Shown piece after piece: positions 25,968 through 35,330 of a DNA stretch of 50,285 bases. Numbering within the stretch: position 1 is the first letter of the stretch; each line of letters starts with the position of its first letter. Origin of the DNA: Hoylesella timonensis 4401737 = DSM 22865 = JCM 15640 (GTDB taxonomy: Bacteria > Bacteroidota > Bacteroidia > Bacteroidales > Bacteroidaceae); assembly GCF_000455445.1 (NCBI RefSeq), contig NZ_HG417100.1:1-50285 (forward strand). Reading direction: 5' to 3'. Made by a program: the position numbers and the translations under genes. A model generated the notes under the pieces. That model was given only the letters and a program-made list of their open reading frames with translations. It did no database searches and was not told the origin of the DNA.

Positions 25968-26522
25968 ATGGAAGAGTCAATAAAACAAATAGGACAGCGA
26001 CTGAAAGGACTGCGAGAGGTCTTGAACATCCCAGCCGAAGAGATTGCGCAACTGTGTAACATCTCGACAGAGCATTACAAAAAGATTGAGGCGGGAGAAG
26101 CCGACCCTTCACTCTACCGGTTAACGCGAATATCCAAGCACTATGGCATTGCGCTCGATGTGTTGCTGTTTGGTGAGGAGCCTCGCATGAGCTCTTATTT
26201 CATTACCCGTAAGGGGCAAGGACTGACCGTTGACAGACATCAAGAATACAAATTTCAAAGTTTGGCGAGTGGCTTTAGGGGTAGGAAAGTAGACCCGTTT
26301 TTAGTTCAAGTAGACCCGTTGCCAGATAATGAGAAATATAATAAGAATACACACAAGGGTCAAGAGTTTGACATCATCATTGAAGGAACCTTGGAGATTA
26401 CAATAGAAGACAAGGTTCTGGTACTACAACCGGGTGACAGCATCTATTTTGATTCCTCGAAGATGCACTGCATGCGAGCTGTCAATGACGAGCCTTGTCG
26501 TTTTTTGTGTATCGTTATCTAA
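25968..26522 (+). CDS. XRE-family regulator with C-terminal cupin domain
   Basis: A 184-residue DNA-binding regulator: helix-turn-helix of XRE type at about 8-65 (IGQRLKGLREVLNIPAEEIA then LCNISTEHYKKIEAGEADPS) and a cupin_2 fold at about 105-184 (QEFDIIIEGTLEITIEDKVL and LQPGDSIYFDSSKMHCMRAV). Cupin-linked XRE proteins usually sense a small metabolite and control an adjacent metabolic gene. The acyl-CoA synthetase starts 13 bp later on the same strand and is the likely target or partner. The ligand cannot be read from sequence. A TACTTTTG -7-like box lies at 25909-25916 without a clear -33 partner. Confidence 0.88.
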   Translation: MEESIKQIGQRLKGLREVLNIPAEEIAQLCNISTEHYKKIEAGEADPSLYRLTRISKHYGIALDVLLFGEEPRMSSYFITRKGQGLTVDRHQEYKFQSLASGFRGRKVDPFLVQVDPLPDNEKYNKNTHKGQEFDIIIEGTLEITIEDKVLVLQPGDSIYFDSSKMHCMRAVNDEPCRFLCIVI

Positions 26523-26535
26523 AACACATAAGTTC

Positions 26536-28200
26536 ATGGTAGAAAGATTTTTAACGCAAACTTCGTTTACTTCAGAGGAAGATTTCAAGGCGAATTTGCA
26601 CTTTAAGGTACCCGAGAATTTTAATTTTGCTTATGACGTCATGGACGTATGGGCAGAAGAAAGACCAGATAAGTTAGCATTGCTATGGACCAATGAGCAG
26701 GGCGCAGAGTTAAGATTTACGTTTCAGGACTTAAAAGAACAAACAGACCAGACCGCTGCTTATTTTCAGAGTCTGGGCATTGGGCATGGCGACAAAGTAA
26801 TGCTCATCTTGAAGCGTCATTACCAATGGTGGCTCGCCATGCTGGGCTTGCATAAATTAGGAGCGGTAGCCATCCCTGCCACCCACATGCTAACCACGCA
26901 CGACATCATCTATCGCAATCAGCGAGCCAGTGTCAAAGCCATTGTCTGTGCAGACGATACCTATATTATTGAGCAAATTCGAGCAGCCTTACCCAAGAGT
27001 CCAACCGTTGAAACGGTGATTAGCATTGGAGAAACCGTACATCCAGAATTCCACAACTGGGAGAAAGAATGGAAACAAGCACCTCCATTTGTTCGTCCCA
27101 AATACGTGAACTCTAACGAAGACACCATGCTGATGTATTTTACCAGTGGTACCAGTGGTGAACCAAAGATGGTGGCGCACGACTTTCTATATGCCTTGGG
27201 ACACATCACGACGGGCGTTTACTGGCACAATCTGCAAGAAGATAGCATCCATCTCACAGTGGCGGACACGGGATGGGGAAAAGCTGTTTGGGGGAAGCTC
27301 TATGGACAATGGTTTGCAGGAGCGGTTGTTTTTGTCTATGATCATGAGAAATTTAATGCACCATCACTCATGAGACAAATGGAGAAATACCATATCACCT
27401 CGTTTTGCGCACCACCAACGGTCTATCGCTTTATGATTCGAGAAGACTTTTCCAAGTACGACTTGAGTGCCCTGCGCTATTGTACCACCGCAGGCGAAGC
27501 CCTCAACCCTGCTGTGTACCAAAAGTTTTTCCAACTAACAGGCATCCAACTCATGGAAGGCTTTGGGCAAACCGAGACCACCATGACATTAGGAACATTC
27601 CCATGGCAGACACCTAAGCCAGGCTCTATGGGAAAACCCAATCCGCAATATGACGTACAACTACTCAGAAGCGATGACACACAATGCGAGGATGGCGAAA
27701 AGGGCGAAATCTGTATCTATATCGGAAATAATAAACCAATCGGTTTGTTCAAAGGTTATTACCGTGACCAAAACCTAACACTAAAAATATGGCACCATGG
27801 CTATTACCATACAGGAGATATGGCATGGCGCGATCAAGACGGCTATTACTGGTTTGTCGGTCGCTCGGACGATGTCATTAAGAGTTCAGGCTATCGCATC
27901 GGTCCGTTCGAGGTAGAGAGTGCACTCATGACCCACCCTGCTGTTGTAGAGTGTGCTATCACGGGCGTACCCGATGACATTCGTGGCATGGTGGTGAAAG
28001 CTACTGTGGTATTGGCGGATGAATGGAAGTCGAAAGCCGATGACACGCTCATCAAGGAGTTGCAAAATCACGTGAAGCACGAAACGGCTCCCTACAAATA
28101 TCCCCGTGTCATCGAGTTTGTGGACGAACTGCCAAAGACCATCAGTGGAAAAATTCGTCGAGTGGAAATCAGAGAGAAAGATAACCAAAAGCAATCATAG
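26536..28200 (+). CDS. AMP-forming acyl-CoA synthetase
   Basis: A 554-residue ANL-superfamily ligase that activates a carboxylic acid with ATP and couples it to CoA. The P-loop signature is MYFTSGTSGEPKM (about 200-212). Later core motifs are LMEGFGQTETTM, the hinge-side WFVGRSDDVIKSSGYRIGPF and the C-terminal lysine in LPKTISGKIRR. It resembles medium-chain or acetyl-CoA synthetase-like proteins found behind XRE-cupin regulators in Bacteroidota; chain length is uncertain. The start at 26536 is chosen because upstream in-frame sequence overlaps the regulator gene. Confidence 0.9.
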   Translation: MVERFLTQTSFTSEEDFKANLHFKVPENFNFAYDVMDVWAEERPDKLALLWTNEQGAELRFTFQDLKEQTDQTAAYFQSLGIGHGDKVMLILKRHYQWWLAMLGLHKLGAVAIPATHMLTTHDIIYRNQRASVKAIVCADDTYIIEQIRAALPKSPTVETVISIGETVHPEFHNWEKEWKQAPPFVRPKYVNSNEDTMLMYFTSGTSGEPKMVAHDFLYALGHITTGVYWHNLQEDSIHLTVADTGWGKAVWGKLYGQWFAGAVVFVYDHEKFNAPSLMRQMEKYHITSFCAPPTVYRFMIREDFSKYDLSALRYCTTAGEALNPAVYQKFFQLTGIQLMEGFGQTETTMTLGTFPWQTPKPGSMGKPNPQYDVQLLRSDDTQCEDGEKGEICIYIGNNKPIGLFKGYYRDQNLTLKIWHHGYYHTGDMAWRDQDGYYWFVGRSDDVIKSSGYRIGPFEVESALMTHPAVVECAITGVPDDIRGMVVKATVVLADEWKSKADDTLIKELQNHVKHETAPYKYPRVIEFVDELPKTISGKIRRVEIREKDNQKQS

Positions 28201-28217
28201 ATTGCCAACAATATTGC

Positions 28218-28253
28218 AAAAAACGCTGTACAGAATTCTGCACAGCGTTTTTT
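28218..28253. terminator. Bidirectional terminator between synthetase and kbl
   Basis: AAAAAACGCTGT (28218-28229) pairs with ACAGCGTTTTTT (28242-28253), with an inner CAGAA/TTCTG stem. The A- and T-runs on both sides allow function on both strands, serving the convergent genes ending at 28200 and 28280. Confidence 0.85.
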
Positions 28254-28279
28254 CTTAAATATAGCAAATGCTATTCATC

Positions 28280-29467
28280 TTATTTCAATACGCCTAATTC
28301 TTTACCAATCTTGATAAATGCAGCAATACACTTATCCAATTGTTCACGCGTATGAGCAGCAGAGAGCTGAACACGAATACGAGCCTCGCCTTTGGGCACT
28401 ACTGGGTAGTAGAAACCAGTCACGTAGATGCCCTCTTCGAGCAATTTGGCAGCATACTTCTGCGACAAAGGTGCATCGTACAGCATCACTGCACAAATAG
28501 CACTTTGTGTAGGTTTGATGTCAAAACCAGCTTCCATCATCTTGTCGCGGAAATATTCCACATTCTCTACCAAGTGATCGTGCAAGCTATTGCTTTCTTT
28601 CAACATCTTGAACACCTCTAAACTGGCGCCAATAATGCCAGGTGCCAACGAGTTGGAGAAGAGATAAGGACGACTGCTTTGGCGCAGCATCTCGATAATC
28701 TCTTTTCGACCTGTCGTAAATCCACCAAGCGCACCGCCAAACGCCTTGCCTAAAGTGCCTGTATAGATGTCTACTCTACCGTAAGTGTGCATGAGTTCAC
28801 TCACACCATGTCCAGTTGCACCAACGACACCTGCCGAGTGACTTTCGTCTACCATCACCAGTGCATCGTACTTTTCTGCCAAATCGCATATTTTATCTAT
28901 CGGTGCCACATTGCCATCCATAGAGAATACGCCATCGGTGCAGATGATACGGAAACGCTGTGCCTGTGCTTCTTGCAAACACTTCTCCAGCTCCTCCATA
29001 TTGGCATTGGCATAACGATAACGCTTCGCCTTGCAAAGACGTACACCGTCGATAATGGAGGCATGGTTCAACGAGTCGGATATAATGGCATCCTCATCGG
29101 TGAGCAACGCACCAAACAAACCACCGTTGGCATCAAAACAAGCCGCATAGAGAATGGTATCGTCGGTTTTGAAATAATCAGAAATGGCTGCCTCCAACTC
29201 TTTATGAGCGTCTTGTGTACCACAGATAAAGCGTACTGAAGACATGCCGAAACCGCGACGATCCATCATCTTCTTGGACGCTTCGATGAGTCGTGGATGA
29301 TTGGAGAGACCTAAATAATTATTGGCACAGAAGTTCAACACTTCCTTTCCTTTTACTTGGATTGCCGCATCCTGCGGACTTTCAATGATTCTCTCCTCTT
29401 TATAAAGTCCTGCTTCTCTTAGCTTTTCGAGGCTCTGGCTAAGATGTTCTTTCATTTTACCGTACAT
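28280..29467 (-). CDS. kbl: Glycine C-acetyltransferase (2-amino-3-ketobutyrate CoA ligase)
   Basis: A 395-residue PLP enzyme of the alpha-oxoamine synthase family that converts 2-amino-3-oxobutyrate plus CoA into glycine and acetyl-CoA, the second step of threonine breakdown. Motifs are NFCANNYLGLSNHPRLIEAS near residue 45, MVDESHSAG (205-213) and the PLP lysine Lys241 in TGTLGKAFGGALGG. The start MYGKMKEHLS matches the family's usual N-terminus. It is divergent from the threonine dehydrogenase gene across 194 bp, so both steps of the pathway could share a control region. Confidence 0.95.
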   Translation of the reverse strand: MYGKMKEHLSQSLEKLREAGLYKEERIIESPQDAAIQVKGKEVLNFCANNYLGLSNHPRLIEASKKMMDRRGFGMSSVRFICGTQDAHKELEAAISDYFKTDDTILYAACFDANGGLFGALLTDEDAIISDSLNHASIIDGVRLCKAKRYRYANANMEELEKCLQEAQAQRFRIICTDGVFSMDGNVAPIDKICDLAEKYDALVMVDESHSAGVVGATGHGVSELMHTYGRVDIYTGTLGKAFGGALGGFTTGRKEIIEMLRQSSRPYLFSNSLAPGIIGASLEVFKMLKESNSLHDHLVENVEYFRDKMMEAGFDIKPTQSAICAVMLYDAPLSQKYAAKLLEEGIYVTGFYYPVVPKGEARIRVQLSAAHTREQLDKCIAAFIKIGKELGVLK

Positions 29468-29661
29468 AAGATTTAGATTTAAATGATTCTACTTACAAAG
29501 TAAGACAATATTTTTGAGACCACAGCGTGTTAAGTGTTATTTTTTATAAAATAAAATGACGGCGGGCATGCAAATTCTTAGTCTTTCATGTGTCATTGTC
29601 AAAAAAAAGTTGTTATTTTGCAAACAGAATCTTTTAGAGCTAACTCTCAAAAACAAATAGA

Positions 29662-30618
29662 ATGAAGAACATTTTAGTAATAGGTTCAACTGGACAAATC
29701 GGTTCGGAGTTGACCCGAGAATTACGTAAAAATTATGGTAACGAAAATGTAGTAGCTGGGTATATTCCGGGTGCTGAGCCTACTGGCGAATTGAAAGAAA
29801 GCGGTCCTTCCGCCATTGCTGATGTAACCAATCCTCAGCAAATCGCAGAAGTAGTGAAATCTTATCACATCGACACCATTTATAACTTGGCGGCATTGCT
29901 GTCGGTCGTTGCCGAGTCAAAGCCACGGTTGGCATGGAAGATAGGAATTGATGGTTTGTGGAACATCTTAGAGGTGGCTCGTGAGAACCATTGTGCTGTG
30001 TTTACGCCCAGCTCTATTGGCTCATTCGGTCCTACCACGCCACACGACATGACGCCACAGGACACCATTCAACGTCCCAAGACGATCTACGGCGTATCTA
30101 AGGTAACCACCGAATTGCTCAGCGATTACTATTTTCATAAATATGGTGTAGACACTCGTGCCGTAAGATTTCCAGGCGTTATCTCGTACGTCACTCCTCC
30201 CGGAGGTGGCACGACCGATTATGCTGTAGACATTTATTATAATGCGGTACGTGGCGACCAGTTTGTCTGTCCTATTCAGGCTGGTACAAAGATGGATATG
30301 ATTTACATGCCCGATGCGCTAAAGGCTGCCATGATGATTATGGAGGCTAATCCCGACAAACTCATTCATCGCAATGCTTTCAATATCGCATCCATGAGTT
30401 TCGATCCAGAAGAGATTTATGCCGCTATTAAGAAATACAAACCCGAATTTGAAATGGTATATCAGGTAGACCCCTTGAAACAAAGTATTGCAGAGAGCTG
30501 GCCTAACATGATGGACGATACTTGTGCCCGCAACGAATGGCAGTGGAAGCCAACCTACGATTTGGATAGTATGACAAAGGACATGTTAGAAAAGCTTACC
30601 ATCAAGTTAGGATGTTAG
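29662..30618 (+). CDS. L-threonine 3-dehydrogenase, extended short-chain type
   Basis: A 318-residue NAD-dependent dehydrogenase that oxidises L-threonine to 2-amino-3-oxobutyrate. Unlike the zinc-dependent E. coli Tdh, it belongs to the epimerase-like SDR group. The NAD-binding GSTGQIGSEL is at 8-17, the active-site YGVSK gives Tyr143 and Lys147, and SSIGSFGP supplies the catalytic serine region. The pairing with kbl and the strong match in RFPGVISYVTPPGGGTTDYA support this over a sugar epimerase. A terminator follows. Confidence 0.92.
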   Translation: MKNILVIGSTGQIGSELTRELRKNYGNENVVAGYIPGAEPTGELKESGPSAIADVTNPQQIAEVVKSYHIDTIYNLAALLSVVAESKPRLAWKIGIDGLWNILEVARENHCAVFTPSSIGSFGPTTPHDMTPQDTIQRPKTIYGVSKVTTELLSDYYFHKYGVDTRAVRFPGVISYVTPPGGGTTDYAVDIYYNAVRGDQFVCPIQAGTKMDMIYMPDALKAAMMIMEANPDKLIHRNAFNIASMSFDPEEIYAAIKKYKPEFEMVYQVDPLKQSIAESWPNMMDDTCARNEWQWKPTYDLDSMTKDMLEKLTIKLGC

Positions 30619-30652
30619 ACGCATCGACTCGATGACAACGAACGATATTGAT

Positions 30653-30684
30653 AGGGAGAAAAGATTTAATCTTTCTCCCTTTTT
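30653..30684 (+). terminator. Intrinsic terminator after threonine dehydrogenase
   Basis: AGGGAGAAAAGAT (30653-30665) pairs with ATCTTTCTCCCT (30669-30680) with one bulged A, followed by a T-run. Confidence 0.8.
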
Positions 30685-30719
30685 GTTTTTCATGATTGAC
30701 GAGATTTTCGAGACAAATA

Positions 30720-31946
30720 CTACAAATCTCCTCTCCTAATCGCCTCCATCACATTCGCAGGAGGGCGATGGGCTTCAAGTTCACCTTTCATGAAATCCAT
30801 GTATGGAGCCACATGTTCGAAGAATTGATAATATCCCTTACACAAATAATTCAACCCAGGCTCCCCTTGCTCCGTGGTAGAAAACCTGTTCTTCGGACAT
30901 TCCCCGTAACACGCAAAGAGATAGGTGCACTGCTTACACTGCTGTGGCAACGACAAATATTTATTTTGCCCGAATGCTCGTTGGCGTTCACTGTACATCA
31001 TTTCGGTTAAAGTTTTATCTTTGATATTCCCCAGTAAATAAGCTGGGAATACAAAGTGGTCGCACGAATACACGTCTCCATTGTATTCCATTACTCCCGC
31101 ATGACCGCACTGCTTTGCCATGGTGCAAAGCGAACCATCCACTCCCATCCAATTGGCAAGGGTTACATCAAAGATCTGTATGAAAGTTTTTCCCACATCG
31201 TTGCGCACCCACTCATCAAAAATGGTACAAAGAAAATGCCCCCACTGTTCTGGAGACACAGAGAAGTCAGCCAACTGCCCTTCGCCACCGTCAGCCATTG
31301 ACGCTAAGTGTCGCCCATCACCATGAGGTAAGATACGCTCAACAATGGGAGTGAACTGGATATAATGACAGCCTAAGTCCTTAAAAAACCGATAGAACTC
31401 CAAAGGATAATCTGCATTAAAATCGTTCACCACAGCCATGGCATTCCAGTCTACCGCATATTTCTCAAGGCATCGAATGCCTCTCATCACCTCATGCCAT
31501 GAAGGTTTCCCTGTACGACTGCGTCGATATTCATCATGAAACTCTTGCGGTCCGTCTATTGAGACGCCTACTAACCACCCGTGATTGTGAAAAAAGCGTG
31601 CCCATCGGTCATCTATCAGTGTACCATTCGTCTGAATGGTATTATCAATGTGTTTTCCTTGCCCATATTGCCATTGGAGCTTCACCACCTTTTCATAAAA
31701 CGAAAGCGGACGCATCAGCGTTTCTCCTCCATGCCAACAAAACATGATGTGCTGCATCGTCTGACTTTCGATATATTGCTTGACAAACCTTTCCAACAGT
31801 TCATCGCTCATCACATGCCGCACGTCACCCTGATAAAGCTTCGATTTCTCCAAATAATAACAATATTCACAAGCCAAGTTACACGAAGCACCAACGGGCT
31901 TGGTCATCACATAAAGGGGATGCGAAAAGGGTGAAGCTATTTCCAT
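30720..31946 (-). CDS. Anaerobic sulfatase-maturating enzyme (radical SAM/SPASM)
   Basis: A 408-residue radical SAM enzyme that oxidises the active-site Cys or Ser of sulfatases to formylglycine without oxygen. The radical SAM cluster is Cys22-Cys26-Cys29 in SCNLACEYCYYLEKSK. The SPASM region supplies the auxiliary-cluster cysteines (CTMAKQCGHAGVMEYNGDVY, SCDHF, and the final CKQCTYLFACYGECPKNRF). Length and motifs match anSME. No sulfatase gene is in the window, so its clients are elsewhere, as is common in Bacteroidota that forage on host sulfated glycans. A more general peptide-modifying role cannot be excluded but is less likely. Confidence 0.9.
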   Translation of the reverse strand: MEIASPFSHPLYVMTKPVGASCNLACEYCYYLEKSKLYQGDVRHVMSDELLERFVKQYIESQTMQHIMFCWHGGETLMRPLSFYEKVVKLQWQYGQGKHIDNTIQTNGTLIDDRWARFFHNHGWLVGVSIDGPQEFHDEYRRSRTGKPSWHEVMRGIRCLEKYAVDWNAMAVVNDFNADYPLEFYRFFKDLGCHYIQFTPIVERILPHGDGRHLASMADGGEGQLADFSVSPEQWGHFLCTIFDEWVRNDVGKTFIQIFDVTLANWMGVDGSLCTMAKQCGHAGVMEYNGDVYSCDHFVFPAYLLGNIKDKTLTEMMYSERQRAFGQNKYLSLPQQCKQCTYLFACYGECPKNRFSTTEQGEPGLNYLCKGYYQFFEHVAPYMDFMKGELEAHRPPANVMEAIRRGDL

Positions 31947-31995
31947 TCAGAATGACATTGATTTTAGGCTGGTTCTATAAATTAGCTTTATTAGT

Positions 31996-32760
31996 TTATG
32001 GTTGGCTTTCTCCTTCTATATATTGCTCCATAAAGATATGTTCGCCGTCATAGACAACATAGGTAAACTGTGTTATCCAGTCTCCGATGATGAACATTCG
32101 CACCTGATGACTTAGCATCAAATCAAGTTCTATATGTCGATGTCCGTAAATATAATAATCCACATTGTCATGAGCCTGCATGTACTGTTTGGTAAACTGT
32201 ACTAAATATTCATGACTCTCGCCCATGTATGGCAGTTCTTTGCCTTCTTTTCTTTTTAAGCGGCTGTGCTTTGCCCAAGTCTGTCCTAACCACATTCCCC
32301 AGCGAGGATGAATGGCATTGAAAAGATGTTGGCAGATAGAATTATGAAACACCTTCCGCAATAATTGAAACTTATGATCAGGGTCTCCCAATCCGTCGCC
32401 ATGTGCTAAATAAAATACCTTGCCGTAAATTTCTGTCGTCAAAGGTTTGCGATGCAGAATTACCCCACACTCCTGTTCCAGATAGCCATAGGTCCAAATG
32501 TCATGATTGCCTATAAAGTAATGAACTTCAACGCCCAAGTCGGTCAACTCGCTGACTTTCCCTAAGAACCGTGTATAACCTTTTGGCACAACATAGCGAT
32601 ACTCGTTCCAGAAGTCGAACATGTCACCCAAGAGGTAAACAGCAGAAGCCCGATGCTTAATACTATCTAAGAATCGCACCAGTCGTCTCTCATGTGTGCG
32701 CCGATGGTCTATCGCCCATGAGCCAAGGTGAGCATCCGAAAGGAAATATACATTTTTCAT
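31996..32760 (-). CDS. UDP-2,3-diacylglucosamine diphosphatase-like metallophosphatase (LpxH type)
   Basis: A 254-residue calcineurin-like phosphoesterase. All metal-binding motifs are present: SDAHLGSW (residues 8-15), GDMFDFW (45-51), GNHDIW (about 82-87) and YGHRHIE near 200. LpxH removes UMP from UDP-2,3-diacylglucosamine to give lipid X in lipid A synthesis at the inner membrane. The match in SDAHLG and GDMFDFWNEY is good, and Bacteroidota use this type. It lies between anSME and the DUF59 gene on the same strand with short gaps. Confidence 0.85.
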   Translation of the reverse strand: MKNVYFLSDAHLGSWAIDHRRTHERRLVRFLDSIKHRASAVYLLGDMFDFWNEYRYVVPKGYTRFLGKVSELTDLGVEVHYFIGNHDIWTYGYLEQECGVILHRKPLTTEIYGKVFYLAHGDGLGDPDHKFQLLRKVFHNSICQHLFNAIHPRWGMWLGQTWAKHSRLKRKEGKELPYMGESHEYLVQFTKQYMQAHDNVDYYIYGHRHIELDLMLSHQVRMFIIGDWITQFTYVVYDGEHIFMEQYIEGESQP

Positions 32761-32800
32761 ACTCTGATTTTATTTATCCATACCAGTGACAGCGCAAGTC

Positions 32801-33124
32801 TTAATCGAATCCCAACTCTACTCTCGCCTCTTCACTCATCATACTTTGATCCCAAGCGGGTTCAAAGACTAAGTTCACTACACAAGCGGTGATTCCATCC
32901 AGACTCTCTACTTTGCTGCGCACATCCTCTAAGATGAAGTCAGCAGCAGGACAGTTGGGAGCCGTGAAGGTCATATCTAAATCAACCGTATGGTTGTCCT
33001 TCACGTCTATTTTATAAATCATTCCCAAATCAAAAATATTGACTGGTATTTCAGGATCGTACACCGTTTTGAGTACATCTACTATTTTTTCTTCAATGTT
33101 TGTTTTTTCTTGTAAAGTCATCAT
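32801..33124 (-). CDS. DUF59/MIP18-type Fe-S cluster assembly factor
   Basis: A 107-residue single-domain protein of the MIP18 (SufT/PaaD-like) family, involved in maturing iron-sulfur proteins. The hallmark VYDPEIPVNIFDLGMIYKID and the cysteine in TFTAPNCPAADFI are present. It may start at the first or second of two adjacent ATGs (33124 or 33121). Being upstream of LpxH and near an anSME radical SAM enzyme may be incidental. Confidence 0.88.
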   Translation of the reverse strand: MMTLQEKTNIEEKIVDVLKTVYDPEIPVNIFDLGMIYKIDVKDNHTVDLDMTFTAPNCPAADFILEDVRSKVESLDGITACVVNLVFEPAWDQSMMSEEARVELGFD

Positions 33125-33243
33125 ATCTGATAAGTTTTTTTGCTTGCAACACGAATATCAATCACTCTAAAAGCCAAGGGGAAAAGAAGATACAAAGTTT
33201 TATATGATTAACGGTAATCATTGGATACTAAGTAAAAATCTTT

Positions 33244-34026
33244 TTAGCCTAACACAACATCAAGCGTCATCATCAGCAAGAATCCAATCGCAAAACCAAT
33301 GGTACTCCAATCGCTATGCTCGCCTTGGGACGCTTCAGGAATCAGTTCCTCTATCACAACGTAAAACATAGCACCAGCGGCAAACGACAGCATAAACGGA
33401 AGCGTAGGGGTAAGCAAGGCTGCCAATAAGATAACCAAAGCAGAACCTACTGGTTCTACTACTCCACTCAAACTGCCCATTACAAACGAGTACCGTTTAC
33501 TTTTTCCTTCTGCTTTTAGCGGCATTGAGATGATAGCTCCTTCGGGAATGTTCTGTATGGCAATACCCAATGAAAGTGTCATCGCTGCTGCAACAGATAT
33601 ACCCATATCCCCTTGTAACACGCCTGCTACGACTACACCGACAGCCATTCCTTCAGGAAAATTGTGTATAGTCACTGCTAATATGAGCATGGCCGTACGA
33701 CTTAATCGAGAGCGAGGTCCTTCTGGTTTAACACTCCCCAAATGCAAGTGAGGCGTAATATGATCCAATAGCAACAAAAAAGCTATACCAATAGCAAAGC
33801 CGATGACAGCAGGGAACACTTGCCATTTGCCCATGTCTGCCCACTGCTCCATACTCGGTATAATGAGCGACCATATAGAAGCTGCCACCATCACGCCCGA
33901 AGCAAAGCCTAACAAGGCTTTTTGCAATAACTGTGACATTTGTTCTTTCATAAAAAAGACAAATGCTGAACCTAATACAGTTCCAGCGAGTGGCATTGAT
34001 AAAATTAAAAGTATATCACTATTCAT
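33244..34026 (-). CDS. ZIP family divalent metal transporter
   Basis: A 260-residue inner-membrane importer for zinc or related divalent metals. Eight hydrophobic segments are visible, and the two metal-site helices carry HNFPEGMAVGVVVAG (about 120-134) and IQNIPEGAIISMPL (about 158-171), the histidine- and glutamate-containing signatures of ZIP. The membrane-facing loop has HITPHLHLG. Metal specificity is uncertain. It stands alone between gaps of about 120 and 220 bp. Confidence 0.92.
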   Translation of the reverse strand: MNSDILLILSMPLAGTVLGSAFVFFMKEQMSQLLQKALLGFASGVMVAASIWSLIIPSMEQWADMGKWQVFPAVIGFAIGIAFLLLLDHITPHLHLGSVKPEGPRSRLSRTAMLILAVTIHNFPEGMAVGVVVAGVLQGDMGISVAAAMTLSLGIAIQNIPEGAIISMPLKAEGKSKRYSFVMGSLSGVVEPVGSALVILLAALLTPTLPFMLSFAAGAMFYVVIEELIPEASQGEHSDWSTIGFAIGFLLMMTLDVVLG

Positions 34027-34244
34027 GATTTCTTATATTGATATGAGAAGAACAGCAGCATGTTCCGTTTTTGATGAATACTTGCTGAAGCTGGTTACAA
34101 ATTTACATAAAAACTATGATTTATAAGCCAGTAGAACTAAGAAAGTGCTTTTTCTTTCTATCAAATAATAAGAATTATTGAAAAAAAGAAGATTAAAAGT
34201 TTATTCTCTTAAAATACATAAAACTGTCACAAACTCAACGAACG

Positions 34245-34427
34245 CTATTTTTTACCTCCATTGACGAAATAAATAGCTCCCGTTGCGAGTAGCGCAAAGA
34301 CGAAACTTTCCCAGGTCATGATATGAGCAAGGGTGAGCTGGTCTGACTGGAAGAAGAAATAATACACCAAATTACACAGCCAGCAAATAGCTACCAAGAG
34401 CACAAATAAAAAAAGATATTTCTTCAT
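34245..34427 (-). CDS. Small two-helix membrane protein, unknown function
   Basis: A 60-residue protein consisting of two hydrophobic helices (YLFLFVLLVAICWLCNLVYY and SFVFALLATGAIYFV) and a basic tail NGGKK. No family is recognised. The start MKKYLFLF is chosen; an ATG four codons earlier (34439) is an alternative. It follows radC on the same strand with a gap of about 60 bp, so it may be part of that transcript. Confidence 0.6.
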   Translation of the reverse strand: MKKYLFLFVLLVAICWLCNLVYYFFFQSDQLTLAHIMTWESFVFALLATGAIYFVNGGKK

Positions 34428-34494
34428 ACTTCTATTCATTTATTATAAAAACCATCATCACTGGCGTGCCTTTCTCCGCACTGCATTCCTCTCT

Positions 34495-35274
34495 CTATAA
34501 CACTCTGCCTTCCTCTCGATAACTGTAATAACGACGGTCGGTGACAATGATATGATCGAGAAAGTAGATGCGCATCAATTGCGAGGCTTCTTGAACACGC
34601 TTCGTGAGTCGGTCGTCTTCGGTACTGGGAAAGGCTTGATTGCTGGGATGATTGTGGCAAAGTGCCAACACCGTGGCATTGCTCAACACCGCCTCGCGCA
34701 TAATCACTCGCACATCCACAGCGGTCTCACTTATTCCGCCATGACTGATGCGCATCGCTTTGATGAGCTTGTAACGCTGGTTCATCAGTAATATCCAAGC
34801 CTCTTCCACATCCAAGTCTTGCATGCGTGGGTGCATATACTCGTAAATCGCCAACGCCGAACTTAAGTCTGCACGCTCTTCGGCTTTCTCCATGGCACGT
34901 CGCTTACCCAACTCACATGCGGCAAGAATGGTAATGGCTTTCGCAGGTCCTATTCCTTTATAATGTGTAAGTTCTTGAAGGGTTTGCTTTCCTAATGTAT
35001 TGAGATTATTGTTGCAGTCGTTCAACAAACGTTTCATCAAATCCACAGCACTTTCATCTACCGAACCAGAGCCTATCAAGATAGCCAACAGTTCGGCAGG
35101 CGACAGGGCACTCGCCCCTAATCGTTCCATCTTTTCACGTGGGCGGTCGGCTTCTGCCCAATGAACTATGGAGAGACGTTCAGAGATAGGCGGTGTGACT
35201 TCCTCCTCCCGCTTATCTTGCGAGGACGAAGAGCCAACCTTCTCTGTGGCGTTATGTTTCCGTTGCACTGTCAT
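34495..35274 (-). CDS. radC: RadC family JAB/MPN-domain protein
   Basis: A 259-residue RadC (UPF0758) protein. An N-terminal helix-hairpin-helix region (about 45-125, SPAELLAILIGSG and LTHYKGIGPAKAITILAACE) precedes the JAB domain with ALCHNHPSNQAFPSTEDD near 205-225, which carries the metal-binding histidines. It was once linked to DNA repair, but its true role remains unclear. Length is typical. Confidence 0.93.
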   Translation of the reverse strand: MTVQRKHNATEKVGSSSSQDKREEEVTPPISERLSIVHWAEADRPREKMERLGASALSPAELLAILIGSGSVDESAVDLMKRLLNDCNNNLNTLGKQTLQELTHYKGIGPAKAITILAACELGKRRAMEKAEERADLSSALAIYEYMHPRMQDLDVEEAWILLMNQRYKLIKAMRISHGGISETAVDVRVIMREAVLSNATVLALCHNHPSNQAFPSTEDDRLTKRVQEASQLMRIYFLDHIIVTDRRYYSYREEGRVL

Positions 35275-35330
35275 GGCATGAAATGATTGATGCTATTTGG
35301 CATCCTTGCTTCGCCTGAAACGGCAAAGCT

